A DNA stretch of 64,000 nucleotides. It comes from JACQFZ01 sp036381895 (GTDB taxonomy: Bacteria > Pseudomonadota > Gammaproteobacteria > Acidiferrobacterales > Sulfurifustaceae). A program made the position numbers and the translations under genes. The stretch spans positions 1-64,000 of the forward strand of contig DASVBY010000078.1 in the NCBI GenBank assembly GCA_036381895.1, in the 5' to 3' direction. The notes beneath the pieces were generated by a model. The model was not told the origin of the DNA. It did not search any database and saw only the letters and a list, made by a program, of their open reading frames with translations. Positions 37,255 to 44,252 of the stretch are shown one piece after another; the first letter of the stretch is position 1; the number at the start of each line of letters is the position of its first letter.

Positions 37255-37830
37255 TCAGCGCTCGCCGTTCTGCTTCAGGTTCTCCGCGTGCATATTGCAG
37301 AACAGCGCGCCCTGCTCGAGCGCATCGTCGAGCGCAATGTGCGTGTGCGGCAGCGCATCGAACCAGCGCTTGGGCAGGTACGAGCGCGAAGTCATATGGA
37401 ACGTGGACCTGCGCATGCCCATCGCGTAGGAGCGTACGTCGAGCGCGTTCTCGCGAAACGGCCGCTCCCCGGTGTAGCGGACCAGATACCAGTAGATCCA
37501 CATGAAGTCCCAGCTGGCCGGCCAGCCGAGGAATACCGGGCGGCCGGGCAGCTCTTGCACCCACTTCAGGTACTCGGGCATCACGTCCTCGGGCGGCCGC
37601 GGATCGCGCCGGCACGCCGCCCAGGCCTCGGGAAACCCCTTCCACCACTCCATCGTGCGCGGATCCTCCGTCGCGCCGGGCAGCGTCTGCAGGTTGGCGC
37701 TGAAAGTGCCGACTATCGTCTTGTCGGGCAGAAACGCCGCGGAAGCGAAGCTCAGCATCGAATGCGGACCGGGAATCGGACCGTCGGCTTCGACATCCGT
37801 GCTGACGTAGATTTCGACCTGCCTGTTCAT
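37255..37830 (-). CDS. DEDDh 3'-5' exonuclease-like protein
   Basis: A 191-aa protein of the DnaQ-like exonuclease fold. The first catalytic motif is STDVEADG near residue 10, the second Asp is in ASWDFMWIYWYLV near 105, and HIALDDALEQG near 165 gives the His and last Asp of a DEDDh site. It may degrade RNA or DNA; stand-alone members of this group are mostly uncharacterised. It lies 40 bp after the M48 gene on the same strand and no Shine-Dalgarno is obvious. Confidence 0.82.
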   Translation of the reverse strand: MNRQVEIYVSTDVEADGPIPGPHSMLSFASAAFLPDKTIVGTFSANLQTLPGATEDPRTMEWWKGFPEAWAACRRDPRPPEDVMPEYLKWVQELPGRPVFLGWPASWDFMWIYWYLVRYTGERPFRENALDVRSYAMGMRRSTFHMTSRSYLPKRWFDALPHTHIALDDALEQGALFCNMHAENLKQNGER

Positions 37831-37870
37831 CGATCGTGAGCCATGGTCCTGCTCTAACGTAGGAAAAGCG

Positions 37871-38677
37871 TCATCGGCGGTAAAGCGTCCCGCCGGCGCG
37901 GGGACGCTCGTACCGATCGAACGCGGTGCCCATCGCGGCGTCGAGCTGCCGCAACCGCGCCTCGGGCGGCGGGTGGGTCCTGTAGAGCAGCTGCACGCGG
38001 TCGTCCGCGGGCGCGAGCGTCGCGATCTTCTGCAGCACCGCGGGCAGCCCGTAGGGACTGTAGCCCGCGTGCGCCGCGAGCACTACGCCGAGGCGGTCGG
38101 CTTCGAACTCGGCCTCCTGATCGAGCCGCCGCGCGAACAGCTCCGCGCCGGTGCCGATGAGACGGCGCACGAGCTCCTGCCGCTCGCCCCGCACCGCCTT
38201 CGCCACCGCCTCGCGCCCCTCCTCGACCAGCAGCGTTTCCCGCAGCAGCTCCAGCTGATGGCGCTCGACCACGTGCGCGATCTCGTGCGCGAGCACGCCC
38301 GCGAGCTCGGCCTCGCTGCCGAGGCTCGCGTACAGCCCGCGCGTCACCAGCACGTAGCCGCCGGGCGCACTGAAGGCGTTGATGTCGGCGGAGTCGATGA
38401 CGCCGAAGCGCCACGGCAGATCGGGCCGGCTGCTGCCCAGGGCGATCCAGCGTCCGACCGTGTTGACGTAGCGCTGCAGCGCCTCGTCCTCGACGAGCGG
38501 CGCGATCGCGAGCAGGCTCGCAGTCGCCTCCCGGCCCGCGCGGATCTCGTCCTGCTCGGAGAGCCCGAGGAGCAGGCGCTCCGACTCCGGAATCTTCTCG
38601 AGCAGCTTCTCGCGCAGGCTCTGGGCATCGGCAACGCCCACGAGCAGTACGAGCAGCAGGCAAACGAGCGCGCGCAC
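37871..38677 (-). CDS. Exported M48 family metallopeptidase
   Basis: A 268-aa protein starting at GTG with a signal peptide (VRALVCLLLVLLVGVADAQ; cleavage after ADA). The zinc motif is HEIAH in GVLAHEIAHVVERHQ, and the third ligand lies in EFEADRLGVVLA. It resembles BepA/LoiP-like periplasmic peptidases involved in outer-membrane quality control but lacks a TPR domain. It starts 12 bp after the stop of the SH3 lipoprotein gene, so it is coupled to it. The frame continues upstream out of frame with the lipoprotein and is not coding there. Confidence 0.87.
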   Translation of the reverse strand: MRALVCLLLVLLVGVADAQSLREKLLEKIPESERLLLGLSEQDEIRAGREATASLLAIAPLVEDEALQRYVNTVGRWIALGSSRPDLPWRFGVIDSADINAFSAPGGYVLVTRGLYASLGSEAELAGVLAHEIAHVVERHQLELLRETLLVEEGREAVAKAVRGERQELVRRLIGTGAELFARRLDQEAEFEADRLGVVLAAHAGYSPYGLPAVLQKIATLAPADDRVQLLYRTHPPPEARLRQLDAAMGTAFDRYERPRAGGTLYRR

Positions 38678-38688
38678 GTGAGACGACC

Positions 38689-39351
38689 CTACCGCTTCGG
38701 CGCCGGCATCTGCGCCACGTCGCGCCGCTCGAGCCCGTGCTTGCGCGCGTAGGCATGCGCAGCTTCCGCGCTCGCCGCGTAGCTCTCGAGCCGGGCGACC
38801 GCCGCTTCGTTCGGCGCGGCCGCGCGCAGCTCCTCCTCGCGCAGACCGCGGATGCCGGTAGTGCTCACGATGTTGCCCGTGCCGGCGCGTCCCGTCGCGA
38901 GCTTCGCCACCGATTCGAGCTCCTGCGCGCCCGCGCCGCCCGCACCCGGCGGCTGCAGGCTCACGTGCAGCAGGCGTACCCAGCCTTCGCGCCCGTCGCT
39001 GACCACCCGCAGCCACCCGCCTTCGCGGTCGGCCGCGAACACGCGCGCGCCGGCCGGCAGACGCGCGAGCGTCGGCGCATCGAGAGACGGTTCGCGCTTG
39101 AGCTCGGTCTCCCGCAGTACCGTGCCGGGTGCAGGCGCGAGCGCGGGTTCGCGCGCGGTTGGCGGCGCCGCCTTGCGGTCGTCGGCCGGCGGGCGCGCAG
39201 CACGCGCCGCGTCCTGAGGCGCGCCGCTTCGCGTATCCGGCGCCGTCGCCGGTGCTTCCGTCTGCGGCGTCGGCGGACGCGGCGGCGGTTCGTCGCTGCA
39301 GGCGGCGAGCGCGGTCGCGAGCACGCACAACAAGGCGCGCAAGAACGTCAT
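38689..39351 (-). CDS. SH3-domain lipoprotein
   Basis: A 220-aa predicted lipoprotein: short signal sequence MTFLRALLCVLATALAAC with lipobox LAAC and the lipidated cysteine at residue 18. A Pro/Ala/Thr-rich low-complexity linker (about 22-75) spans the periplasm. Residues ~80-140 form a bacterial SH3 domain (TVLRETELKREPSLDAPTLA, then WVRLLHVSL). The rest is a helical tail ending DVAQMPAPKR. SH3b domains commonly bind peptidoglycan or peptides. It lies between the CHASE2 gene (49 bp) and the exported M48 gene (12 bp), which suggests a joint envelope function. Confidence 0.83.
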   Translation of the reverse strand: MTFLRALLCVLATALAACSDEPPPRPPTPQTEAPATAPDTRSGAPQDAARAARPPADDRKAAPPTAREPALAPAPGTVLRETELKREPSLDAPTLARLPAGARVFAADREGGWLRVVSDGREGWVRLLHVSLQPPGAGGAGAQELESVAKLATGRAGTGNIVSTTGIRGLREEELRAAAPNEAAVARLESYAASAEAAHAYARKHGLERRDVAQMPAPKR

Positions 39352-39400
39352 TGCAGGGCAGCCGCTCGAGTGCATTCGATCGCAGGACAAGACGCGCATT

Positions 39401-41182
39401 CTAGCGCGCCGGCAACGCGCTCCCAGAGGGCAAGCCCGCCCGCACGAGCGCCGGGGGCATGACGAGATCGGGGCAGGCGGCACAGACGTCCGCGAAGGCC
39501 GCGCTCGCCGCGATGCCGGCGCGCCGCGGCTGCTCCGCCAGCTCGAGCGCACGCATGAACGCGGCCTTGCCGGCAGCGCGCCATTCGCCGCGCGCATCGA
39601 CAGTGAAACGGGCGGCGTGCAGCGCGAGCTGTACCGCGGCGCCGCGATCGGGCAGCCGGGCGAGCACGCGCTCGAGCATCGCGACGAGATCGCGCAGCGC
39701 CGCGCAGGTGCGCTCCGGCGGCACCAGCCAGTAGAAGAGCAGCGTATCGTCGTAGATGCCCTGCACCAGCGGCGCGTCGGCGAAGAGCCGCGGCGCGGCC
39801 GCACCGTAGCGCGTGCGTCCCGCCTGCTGCTGCAACAGCGCGCGCACGCGCCGGCGCTCGCCGGCGCCAGACGCAACGACGCGGCACGCGAGCATCAGCA
39901 CCTGCGAGTCGCGTCCGGGATCGAGCGCGGCGGAGTACCACGGGTGGCCGTTGCGCCGCAGCGTCAGCACCCGCCCATAGAAGCTCGCGATCAGGAAATA
40001 GGCGAACGCCGCGGTGAACGGCGCCGTGAGATTCACGAACCAGGCGCTCAGGTTGACGAAGAGATAAGTGACCGCGAGGAACGCGGCCTGCATGACGGTG
40101 AAGAGCGTGCGCAGCCAGAGCCAATCGACGTTGTACATGAACGCGGCCGCGAGCAGCGCGACGGCGATCGCGGTGACGAGCATGTAGAACGGACGCGGGA
40201 GCTCGCGCAGGTAGTCGCCGTTCCTCAGGTTGTCGATCGCCGTCATCAGAATCTCGACGCCCGGGTGCTCGCGCGCGAGCGGCGTCGGAGTGATGTCGAA
40301 GAGCGACGGCGCGGTCGAGCCGACGACGACGATCTTGCCGCGAAACGCGTCGTCCGGCGCCGCGCGGGAGAGCAGGCGCTGGTAGAGCGTATGGAACGAA
40401 ACCGTGCGGTAGGCGAGCGGCGGGCCGCGCCAGTTGAGCAGGATGTCCGGCTGCGAAGGCAGTGCACCGCCGAGCGCCGCGACCACGTTCGCGGGCAGCG
40501 AATAGATGCGCCAGCCGTGCGCGTCGCGATGCACGTGATAGGAGCGCGCGATGCCGTCGTCGTCGGCGTACAGGTTGTTGGTGCCGAGGCGGCGGGCGCC
40601 GAGTACGTCGAAGAAGTACGGCACGACCATGGCGACCGTCGCGTCGGGATCAGCGGAAGGCAGCCGGCGCACCCCCGGCAGGCGCGCGAGCGCGAGCTCG
40701 CTCAGCGCGTCGTTCGCCGGATTGAGCCGGATCATGGCGAAGAACGTGTGCTCGAACCGCGCCGCGACGTCCCGGAAATAGCGGTCGGACTCGCGCCGCC
40801 CGAGATCGAGATCGCTGAAGGTGATGTCGAATACGATCGCGGCCGGCCCCTGGCGCGCGAGCCCCTCCGTCAGCTCCGCCAGCACCGCCCGCGGCCACGG
40901 CCAGCGGCCGTACTCGGGCGCCATGGCCGCGAGACTCGCCTCGTCGATGTCGACCAGCACCAGCGCCGGATCCGCGGGCGGCACGCGAAACCGGCTCTTC
41001 ATGATGAAGTCGTACGCCCGATGCTCCATGTCGCCGGTCGTGCCCGCCGCGATTCCGTAGAGGAACGCGGCGATGACGATCGCGGCGAGGACGGGATAGA
41101 AGCGGTTGCCGAGGCGTTCGGAGAGCAGCGCGAGCGGTGCGAGCAGCGTGCGTACCAGCCGCGGCACGACGCCCGGCCGCAC
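39401..41182 (-). CDS. CHASE2-domain membrane sensor without a recognisable output domain
   Basis: A 593-aa membrane protein. Order: transmembrane segment near 29-48; periplasmic CHASE2 domain about 53-310 (ALVLVDIDEASLAAM near 74, GPAAIVFDITFSD, GKIVVVGSTAPSLFDI near 278); three transmembrane segments about 325-410; and a cytoplasmic region of ~185 residues. Most CHASE2 proteins carry an adenylate cyclase, kinase or serine/threonine kinase there; I see none of their motifs, only Leu/Ala/Arg-rich helices. CHASE2 senses an unknown ligand in the periplasm. It is followed by the SH3 lipoprotein and the M48 peptidase in one probable operon. Confidence 0.85.
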   Translation of the reverse strand: MRPGVVPRLVRTLLAPLALLSERLGNRFYPVLAAIVIAAFLYGIAAGTTGDMEHRAYDFIMKSRFRVPPADPALVLVDIDEASLAAMAPEYGRWPWPRAVLAELTEGLARQGPAAIVFDITFSDLDLGRRESDRYFRDVAARFEHTFFAMIRLNPANDALSELALARLPGVRRLPSADPDATVAMVVPYFFDVLGARRLGTNNLYADDDGIARSYHVHRDAHGWRIYSLPANVVAALGGALPSQPDILLNWRGPPLAYRTVSFHTLYQRLLSRAAPDDAFRGKIVVVGSTAPSLFDITPTPLAREHPGVEILMTAIDNLRNGDYLRELPRPFYMLVTAIAVALLAAAFMYNVDWLWLRTLFTVMQAAFLAVTYLFVNLSAWFVNLTAPFTAAFAYFLIASFYGRVLTLRRNGHPWYSAALDPGRDSQVLMLACRVVASGAGERRRVRALLQQQAGRTRYGAAAPRLFADAPLVQGIYDDTLLFYWLVPPERTCAALRDLVAMLERVLARLPDRGAAVQLALHAARFTVDARGEWRAAGKAAFMRALELAEQPRRAGIAASAAFADVCAACPDLVMPPALVRAGLPSGSALPAR

Positions 41183-41285
41183 GGCTCAGCACCTTCCGGT
41201 CGCGCGCGCCGCACGGCCGCCGCACCCCGGCAGCGCCCGCGCCGGGCGCCCCGCGCCCGCGTTCGCGCTCGTCCGTCCGCGCACG

Positions 41286-42101
41286 CTACAGGATCGCCCC
41301 CGGCTGCGCCATCGCGTAGCGGCTCAGCTCCGTGACGAGGTACTGATACGCGTCGTCGACCGAGTCGGTGCGGTAGAGCAGCTCGAGGTCGCGCGCGTCG
41401 ATGCTGCCGTACTTCACCAGCGCATCGAAGCTGATCACCTCGTTCCAGTAATCGCTGCCGAAGAGCACCACCGGCAGGTGTTTGCGCATCTTGCCGGTCT
41501 GCAGCAGCGTCAGCACCTCGAACAGCTCGTCGAGCGTGCCGAAGCCGCCCGGGAACACGACGATCGCCTTGGCGAGATAGACGAACCAGAACTTGCGCAT
41601 GAAGAAATAATGGAAGTGGAACGACAGCTCGCGCGTGACGTAGCGGTTGTCGAACTCTTCCTTGGGGATCGAAATGGTGAGGCCGATGTTCTTGCCGCGC
41701 GCCTCGGAGGCGCCGCGGTTCGCCGCCTCCATGATGCCCGGCCCGCCGCCGGTGCAGACGACGAAGCGCCGCTCGGTATCGGAGAGCCGCTTCGACCATT
41801 CGGTGAGCCGGAAGGCGAGCTCGCGCGCCGCCTCGTAGTAGCGCGCCATGCGCACGCGCATGCGCGCGCGCTCGAGATCGCCCTCGCCGCGCTCGGCGCG
41901 CGCGAGCTCCTCCTGCGCCTCGGCGAGCGGCAGGGTGCGGGCCGAGCCCATGAACACGATGGTGTCGTCGATGTGGTAATGATTGAAGCGGGCCTCGGGC
42001 TCCATGTACTCGGCGAGTATGCGCAGCGCCCGCGCCTCGCGACTGTTCAGGAAGTGTTCGTTGTTGTAGGCCTTGACCGAATAGCGGCGTCTTTCGTTCA
42101 T
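41286..42101 (-). CDS. LOG family (TIGR00730-like) protein
   Basis: A 271-aa Rossmann-fold protein of the LOG / 'lysine decarboxylase' family. The nucleotide-binding motif is CTGGGPGIMEAANRGA near residue 116, and the signature PGGFGTLDELFE is near 184. Characterised LOG enzymes are cytokinin nucleoside 5'-monophosphate phosphoribohydrolases; the length and N-terminal extension (~80 residues, helical and charged) fit the long bacterial group whose physiological substrate is not settled. It is the first gene of the minus-strand block and starts with AAGGGAC upstream. Confidence 0.88.
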   Translation of the reverse strand: MNERRRYSVKAYNNEHFLNSREARALRILAEYMEPEARFNHYHIDDTIVFMGSARTLPLAEAQEELARAERGEGDLERARMRVRMARYYEAARELAFRLTEWSKRLSDTERRFVVCTGGGPGIMEAANRGASEARGKNIGLTISIPKEEFDNRYVTRELSFHFHYFFMRKFWFVYLAKAIVVFPGGFGTLDELFEVLTLLQTGKMRKHLPVVLFGSDYWNEVISFDALVKYGSIDARDLELLYRTDSVDDAYQYLVTELSRYAMAQPGAIL

Positions 42102-42213
42102 CGAGTGTCCCTTGTGAATCGCACCTGCGCCAGTTTAGCGCCGCCGCGGCACCGTGGGTGCGAGCGCGGTGCTGCGGCGGCGATGCGGGCCGGGGCGCTA
42201 CGGCGGACGGCGG

Positions 42214-42241
42214 AAAAAAAGAAACCCCGCGGCGGCGGGGT
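42214..42241 (-). terminator. Intrinsic terminator of first cold-shock gene
   Basis: On the minus strand a CCCCGC/GCGGGG stem (42225-42230 pairing with 42235-42240, loop of four) is followed by TTTC and a run of seven T (42214-42220). It lies 26 bp beyond the cold-shock stop codon and is the clearest intrinsic terminator in this part of the window. Confidence 0.85.
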
Positions 42242-42267
42242 CTTCCAAGGAATCGAGAGGAGAAAAC

Positions 42268-42471
42268 TCAGATGGGCGTCACGTTGCTGGCCGCGGGGCC
42301 CTTCGGTGTCTGTTGAATCTCGAACGTCACCTGCTGGCCTTCGCTCAAGCTCCGGAACCCGTTGCCCTTGATCGCGGAGTAGTGCACGAACACGTCCTTG
42401 CCGCCATCCTTGGGCGTAATGAAGCCGAAACCTTTAGCCTCGTTGAACCACTTCACGGTACCTGTAATCAC
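42268..42471 (-). CDS. cspA: Cold-shock protein, CspA family, copy 1
   Basis: A 67-aa single-domain cold-shock protein. The RNP1 motif is KGFGFITPKDG and RNP2 is DVFVHYSAI; the start GTVKWFNEAKGFGF is typical. It binds single-stranded nucleic acid as an RNA chaperone. The start codon is GTG with GAGGTG 6 bp upstream. A long leader and an intrinsic terminator frame the gene, as for the second copy at 55780-55983, which also uses GTG. Confidence 0.96.
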   Translation of the reverse strand: MITGTVKWFNEAKGFGFITPKDGGKDVFVHYSAIKGNGFRSLSEGQQVTFEIQQTPKGPAASNVTPI

Positions 42472-42626
42472 GAATCACCTCAACGTAAAGATATGTGAGA
42501 TCCTGCAGCGCGTTCCTGGAGATCATGCGGAGCACTACCGAAACATCGGGAGGAACTTCCGTATTGGCTTCAAGAGCTGGACTGCAGTGCGATGCAGCTT
42601 AGCCGAGGTCACGAGCGAAAGCTATA
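42472..42626 (-). promoter_or_regulatory. Long 5' leader of cold-shock gene copy 1
   Basis: A TATAGC -10 on the minus strand (42621-42626) would produce a leader of ~145 nt, typical of cold-shock mRNAs. The leader carries two copies of a motif like CGGAAGTNNCTCC (minus strand at 42549-42561 as CGGAAGTTCCTCC, and 42529-42541 as TCGGTAGTGCTCC). The same two-copy arrangement occurs in the leader of the second cold-shock gene, so it is probably functional. Confidence 0.65.
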
Positions 42627-42740
42627 GTTTCCCATCGCGCCTGCTGACCGATCGGTTGGTACGCGGCACCGATGCACAGGTTGTGCCATGACCGCACCGT
42701 CCGGGAAGATAACGCCCCACCGTTCGATCTACGACCGACG

Positions 42741-43658
42741 ATGCAATCACCGCCCGACGGTTTCCGTTCCGGCACGCTGCGCCGCCTGATCGTCGAGCGC
42801 AGCGAGTGCGCACTCGCGCGCGGCGCACTGCAGCCGATTGCGACCGAAACCCACACGGTCACCGAGCACTCGGTACCCTTTCAGGTGCGCGTCGTATCGA
42901 GCCTCGCGCGCAAGCACGCGCACGGCGAGGACCGCCCGGCGGGAAGCGACCCCGCGCGGCGCAACCCGTTCCTTCCCTACGAGCCGGACCTGTACGTCGC
43001 CGACGTCACGCCGACGCACGTCTGCCTGCTCAACAAGTACAACGTCATCGATCACCACCTGCTGGTGGTGACGCGCGCGTTCGAACGCCAGGAGCGTCAG
43101 CTGACGGCAGCCGACTTCGCCGCTCTGTGGCGCTGCCTGCTCGAGTTCGATTCGCTCGGTTTCTACAACAGCGGGCCGCTCGCGGGCGCGAGCCAGCCGC
43201 ACAAGCATCTGCAGCTCGTGCCGCTGCCGCTGTCGGCGGACGGGCGCGCGCTGCCCATGGACGCGCTGATCGACGCGACGCCGCGCGGGCCGGGTCCGAA
43301 GCAGGTTCCGGACCTGCCTTTCCGTCACGCGTTCGCCTGGCTCGACGCGCCGGAAGCGCCGGGCGCGGCCGATCGGGCTCATCGGTGCTACCGGGAGCTT
43401 CTCGCCGCCGCCGGTCTCGACCCCCGGCTGCCCGAACCGCCGCCCTACAACCTGCTGGTCACGCGGCGTTATATGCTGCTCGTTCCGCGAACCCGCGATA
43501 CTTATGAGGGCGTGTCGGTAAATGCGCTCGGATTCGCCGGCTCCTTTTTCGTACGCGACCGCGCGCTCCTCGAGACGATCCGGAACATCGGCCCGATGCG
43601 CGTGCTACGGGAGGTCACGCCGGAATGCGCCCCAGGCCGACAAAAACCGGAGCTGTAA
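42741..43658 (+). CDS. Ap4A phosphorylase-like (ATP adenylyltransferase family, HIT superfamily)
   Basis: A 305-aa protein. Residues ~60-90 (FLPYEPDLYVADVTPTHVCL) and the histidine-triad-like GASQPHKHLQLVPLP (HxHxQ, near residue 155) are the hallmarks of ATP adenylyltransferase/Ap4A phosphorylase (Apa1/2). The C-terminal PPPYNLLVTRRYMLLVPR block (near 236) is also conserved. It would convert diadenosine tetraphosphate to ATP and ADP. I use ATG at 42741; an upstream ATG adds only an atypical tail. It is divergent from the cold-shock gene. Confidence 0.86.
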   Translation: MQSPPDGFRSGTLRRLIVERSECALARGALQPIATETHTVTEHSVPFQVRVVSSLARKHAHGEDRPAGSDPARRNPFLPYEPDLYVADVTPTHVCLLNKYNVIDHHLLVVTRAFERQERQLTAADFAALWRCLLEFDSLGFYNSGPLAGASQPHKHLQLVPLPLSADGRALPMDALIDATPRGPGPKQVPDLPFRHAFAWLDAPEAPGAADRAHRCYRELLAAAGLDPRLPEPPPYNLLVTRRYMLLVPRTRDTYEGVSVNALGFAGSFFVRDRALLETIRNIGPMRVLREVTPECAPGRQKPEL

Positions 43659-43700
43659 TAGGGTCATTTCGCGTTGTTGCCCCGCCGCCACGCGCTACGG

Positions 43701-43729
43701 TTTAGCCCAGAGAAACGCTGTGGTATCCT
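43701..43729 (+). promoter_or_regulatory. Candidate promoter before the 97-aa protein gene
   Basis: TTTAGC (43701-43706) and TATCCT (43724-43729) are separated by 17 bp. The start of transcription would be near 43736, giving a ~143-nt leader. A similar GGTATCCT lies at 46929-46936 before the DUF1244 gene. Confidence 0.4.
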
Positions 43730-43739
43730 ACGCCGCATC

Positions 43740-43878
43740 GTCTCACCTGCCCGTCGACGCGCTGCCTCCTTGGACCGGGACCCCGCACCTTCCGGGCGTG
43801 GGTTCAGGTGATCCCGAGGTTCTCAATCCTCTCCCGAGAATGGCGCTCCTCGGGCAGCCCGATCTTTGGAGAAGTTTG
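43740..43878 (+). promoter_or_regulatory. Structured leader, possible regulatory RNA
   Basis: Complementary segments suggest folding: CACCTG (43744-43749) with CAGGTG (43805-43810), and CTCGGG (43849-43854) with any of three partners, CCCGAG at 43813-43818, CCCGAG at 43833-43838 or CCCGA at 43858-43862 just before the ribosome site. Mutually exclusive pairing near GGAGAAG is the kind of arrangement seen in translation-controlling leaders. No known riboswitch class is recognised. Confidence 0.35.
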
Positions 43879-44172
43879 ATGCCGCAGTCCACCGCGAACA
43901 CCGCCAACCGCAATTCCTCTTCCGGTTCGTCTCGCCGCGCCGCACCCTACCGGCTGGCTCGCGTCGAGAAAGTCGAGGTACCCGAGGCCGGCGGCCACTG
44001 GTACCGGTACGTGCTCGAAAACGGGCGCTCGACCATCACCGGGCAGCGGCGCGGCTCGCTCAAGGACGTGACCGCGCACGCCCACCGCTACGCCGAGCAG
44101 CTGAACAGCCGCGCCTTCGGCTCGCACTCCGTCTGGTCCACGCGCCGCGACGCGAAAGCCAAAGCGCGCTAG
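43879..44172 (+). CDS. Small conserved-looking hypothetical protein
   Basis: A 97-aa basic protein. The first ~22 residues are Ser/Asn-rich and probably disordered; the core has RVEKVEVPEAGGHWYRYVLE followed by NGRSTITGQRRGSLKDVTAH and the tail ends KAKAR. No domain is recognised. The start ATG at 43879 has GGAGAAG 7 bp upstream. Its ordered core, the strong ribosome site and a long structured leader argue that it is a real gene, but the function is unknown. The DNA/RNA-binding impression from its charge is only a guess. Confidence 0.7.
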   Translation: MPQSTANTANRNSSSGSSRRAAPYRLARVEKVEVPEAGGHWYRYVLENGRSTITGQRRGSLKDVTAHAHRYAEQLNSRAFGSHSVWSTRRDAKAKAR

Positions 44173-44252
44173 CCGTCGCCGGCTTCCGCCGCGGAAGTTC
44201 CCCGTTGTAAGCTCCCGCGCGCCGCGCTCGTCCGGGCGCGGGAGCGCTCCGC

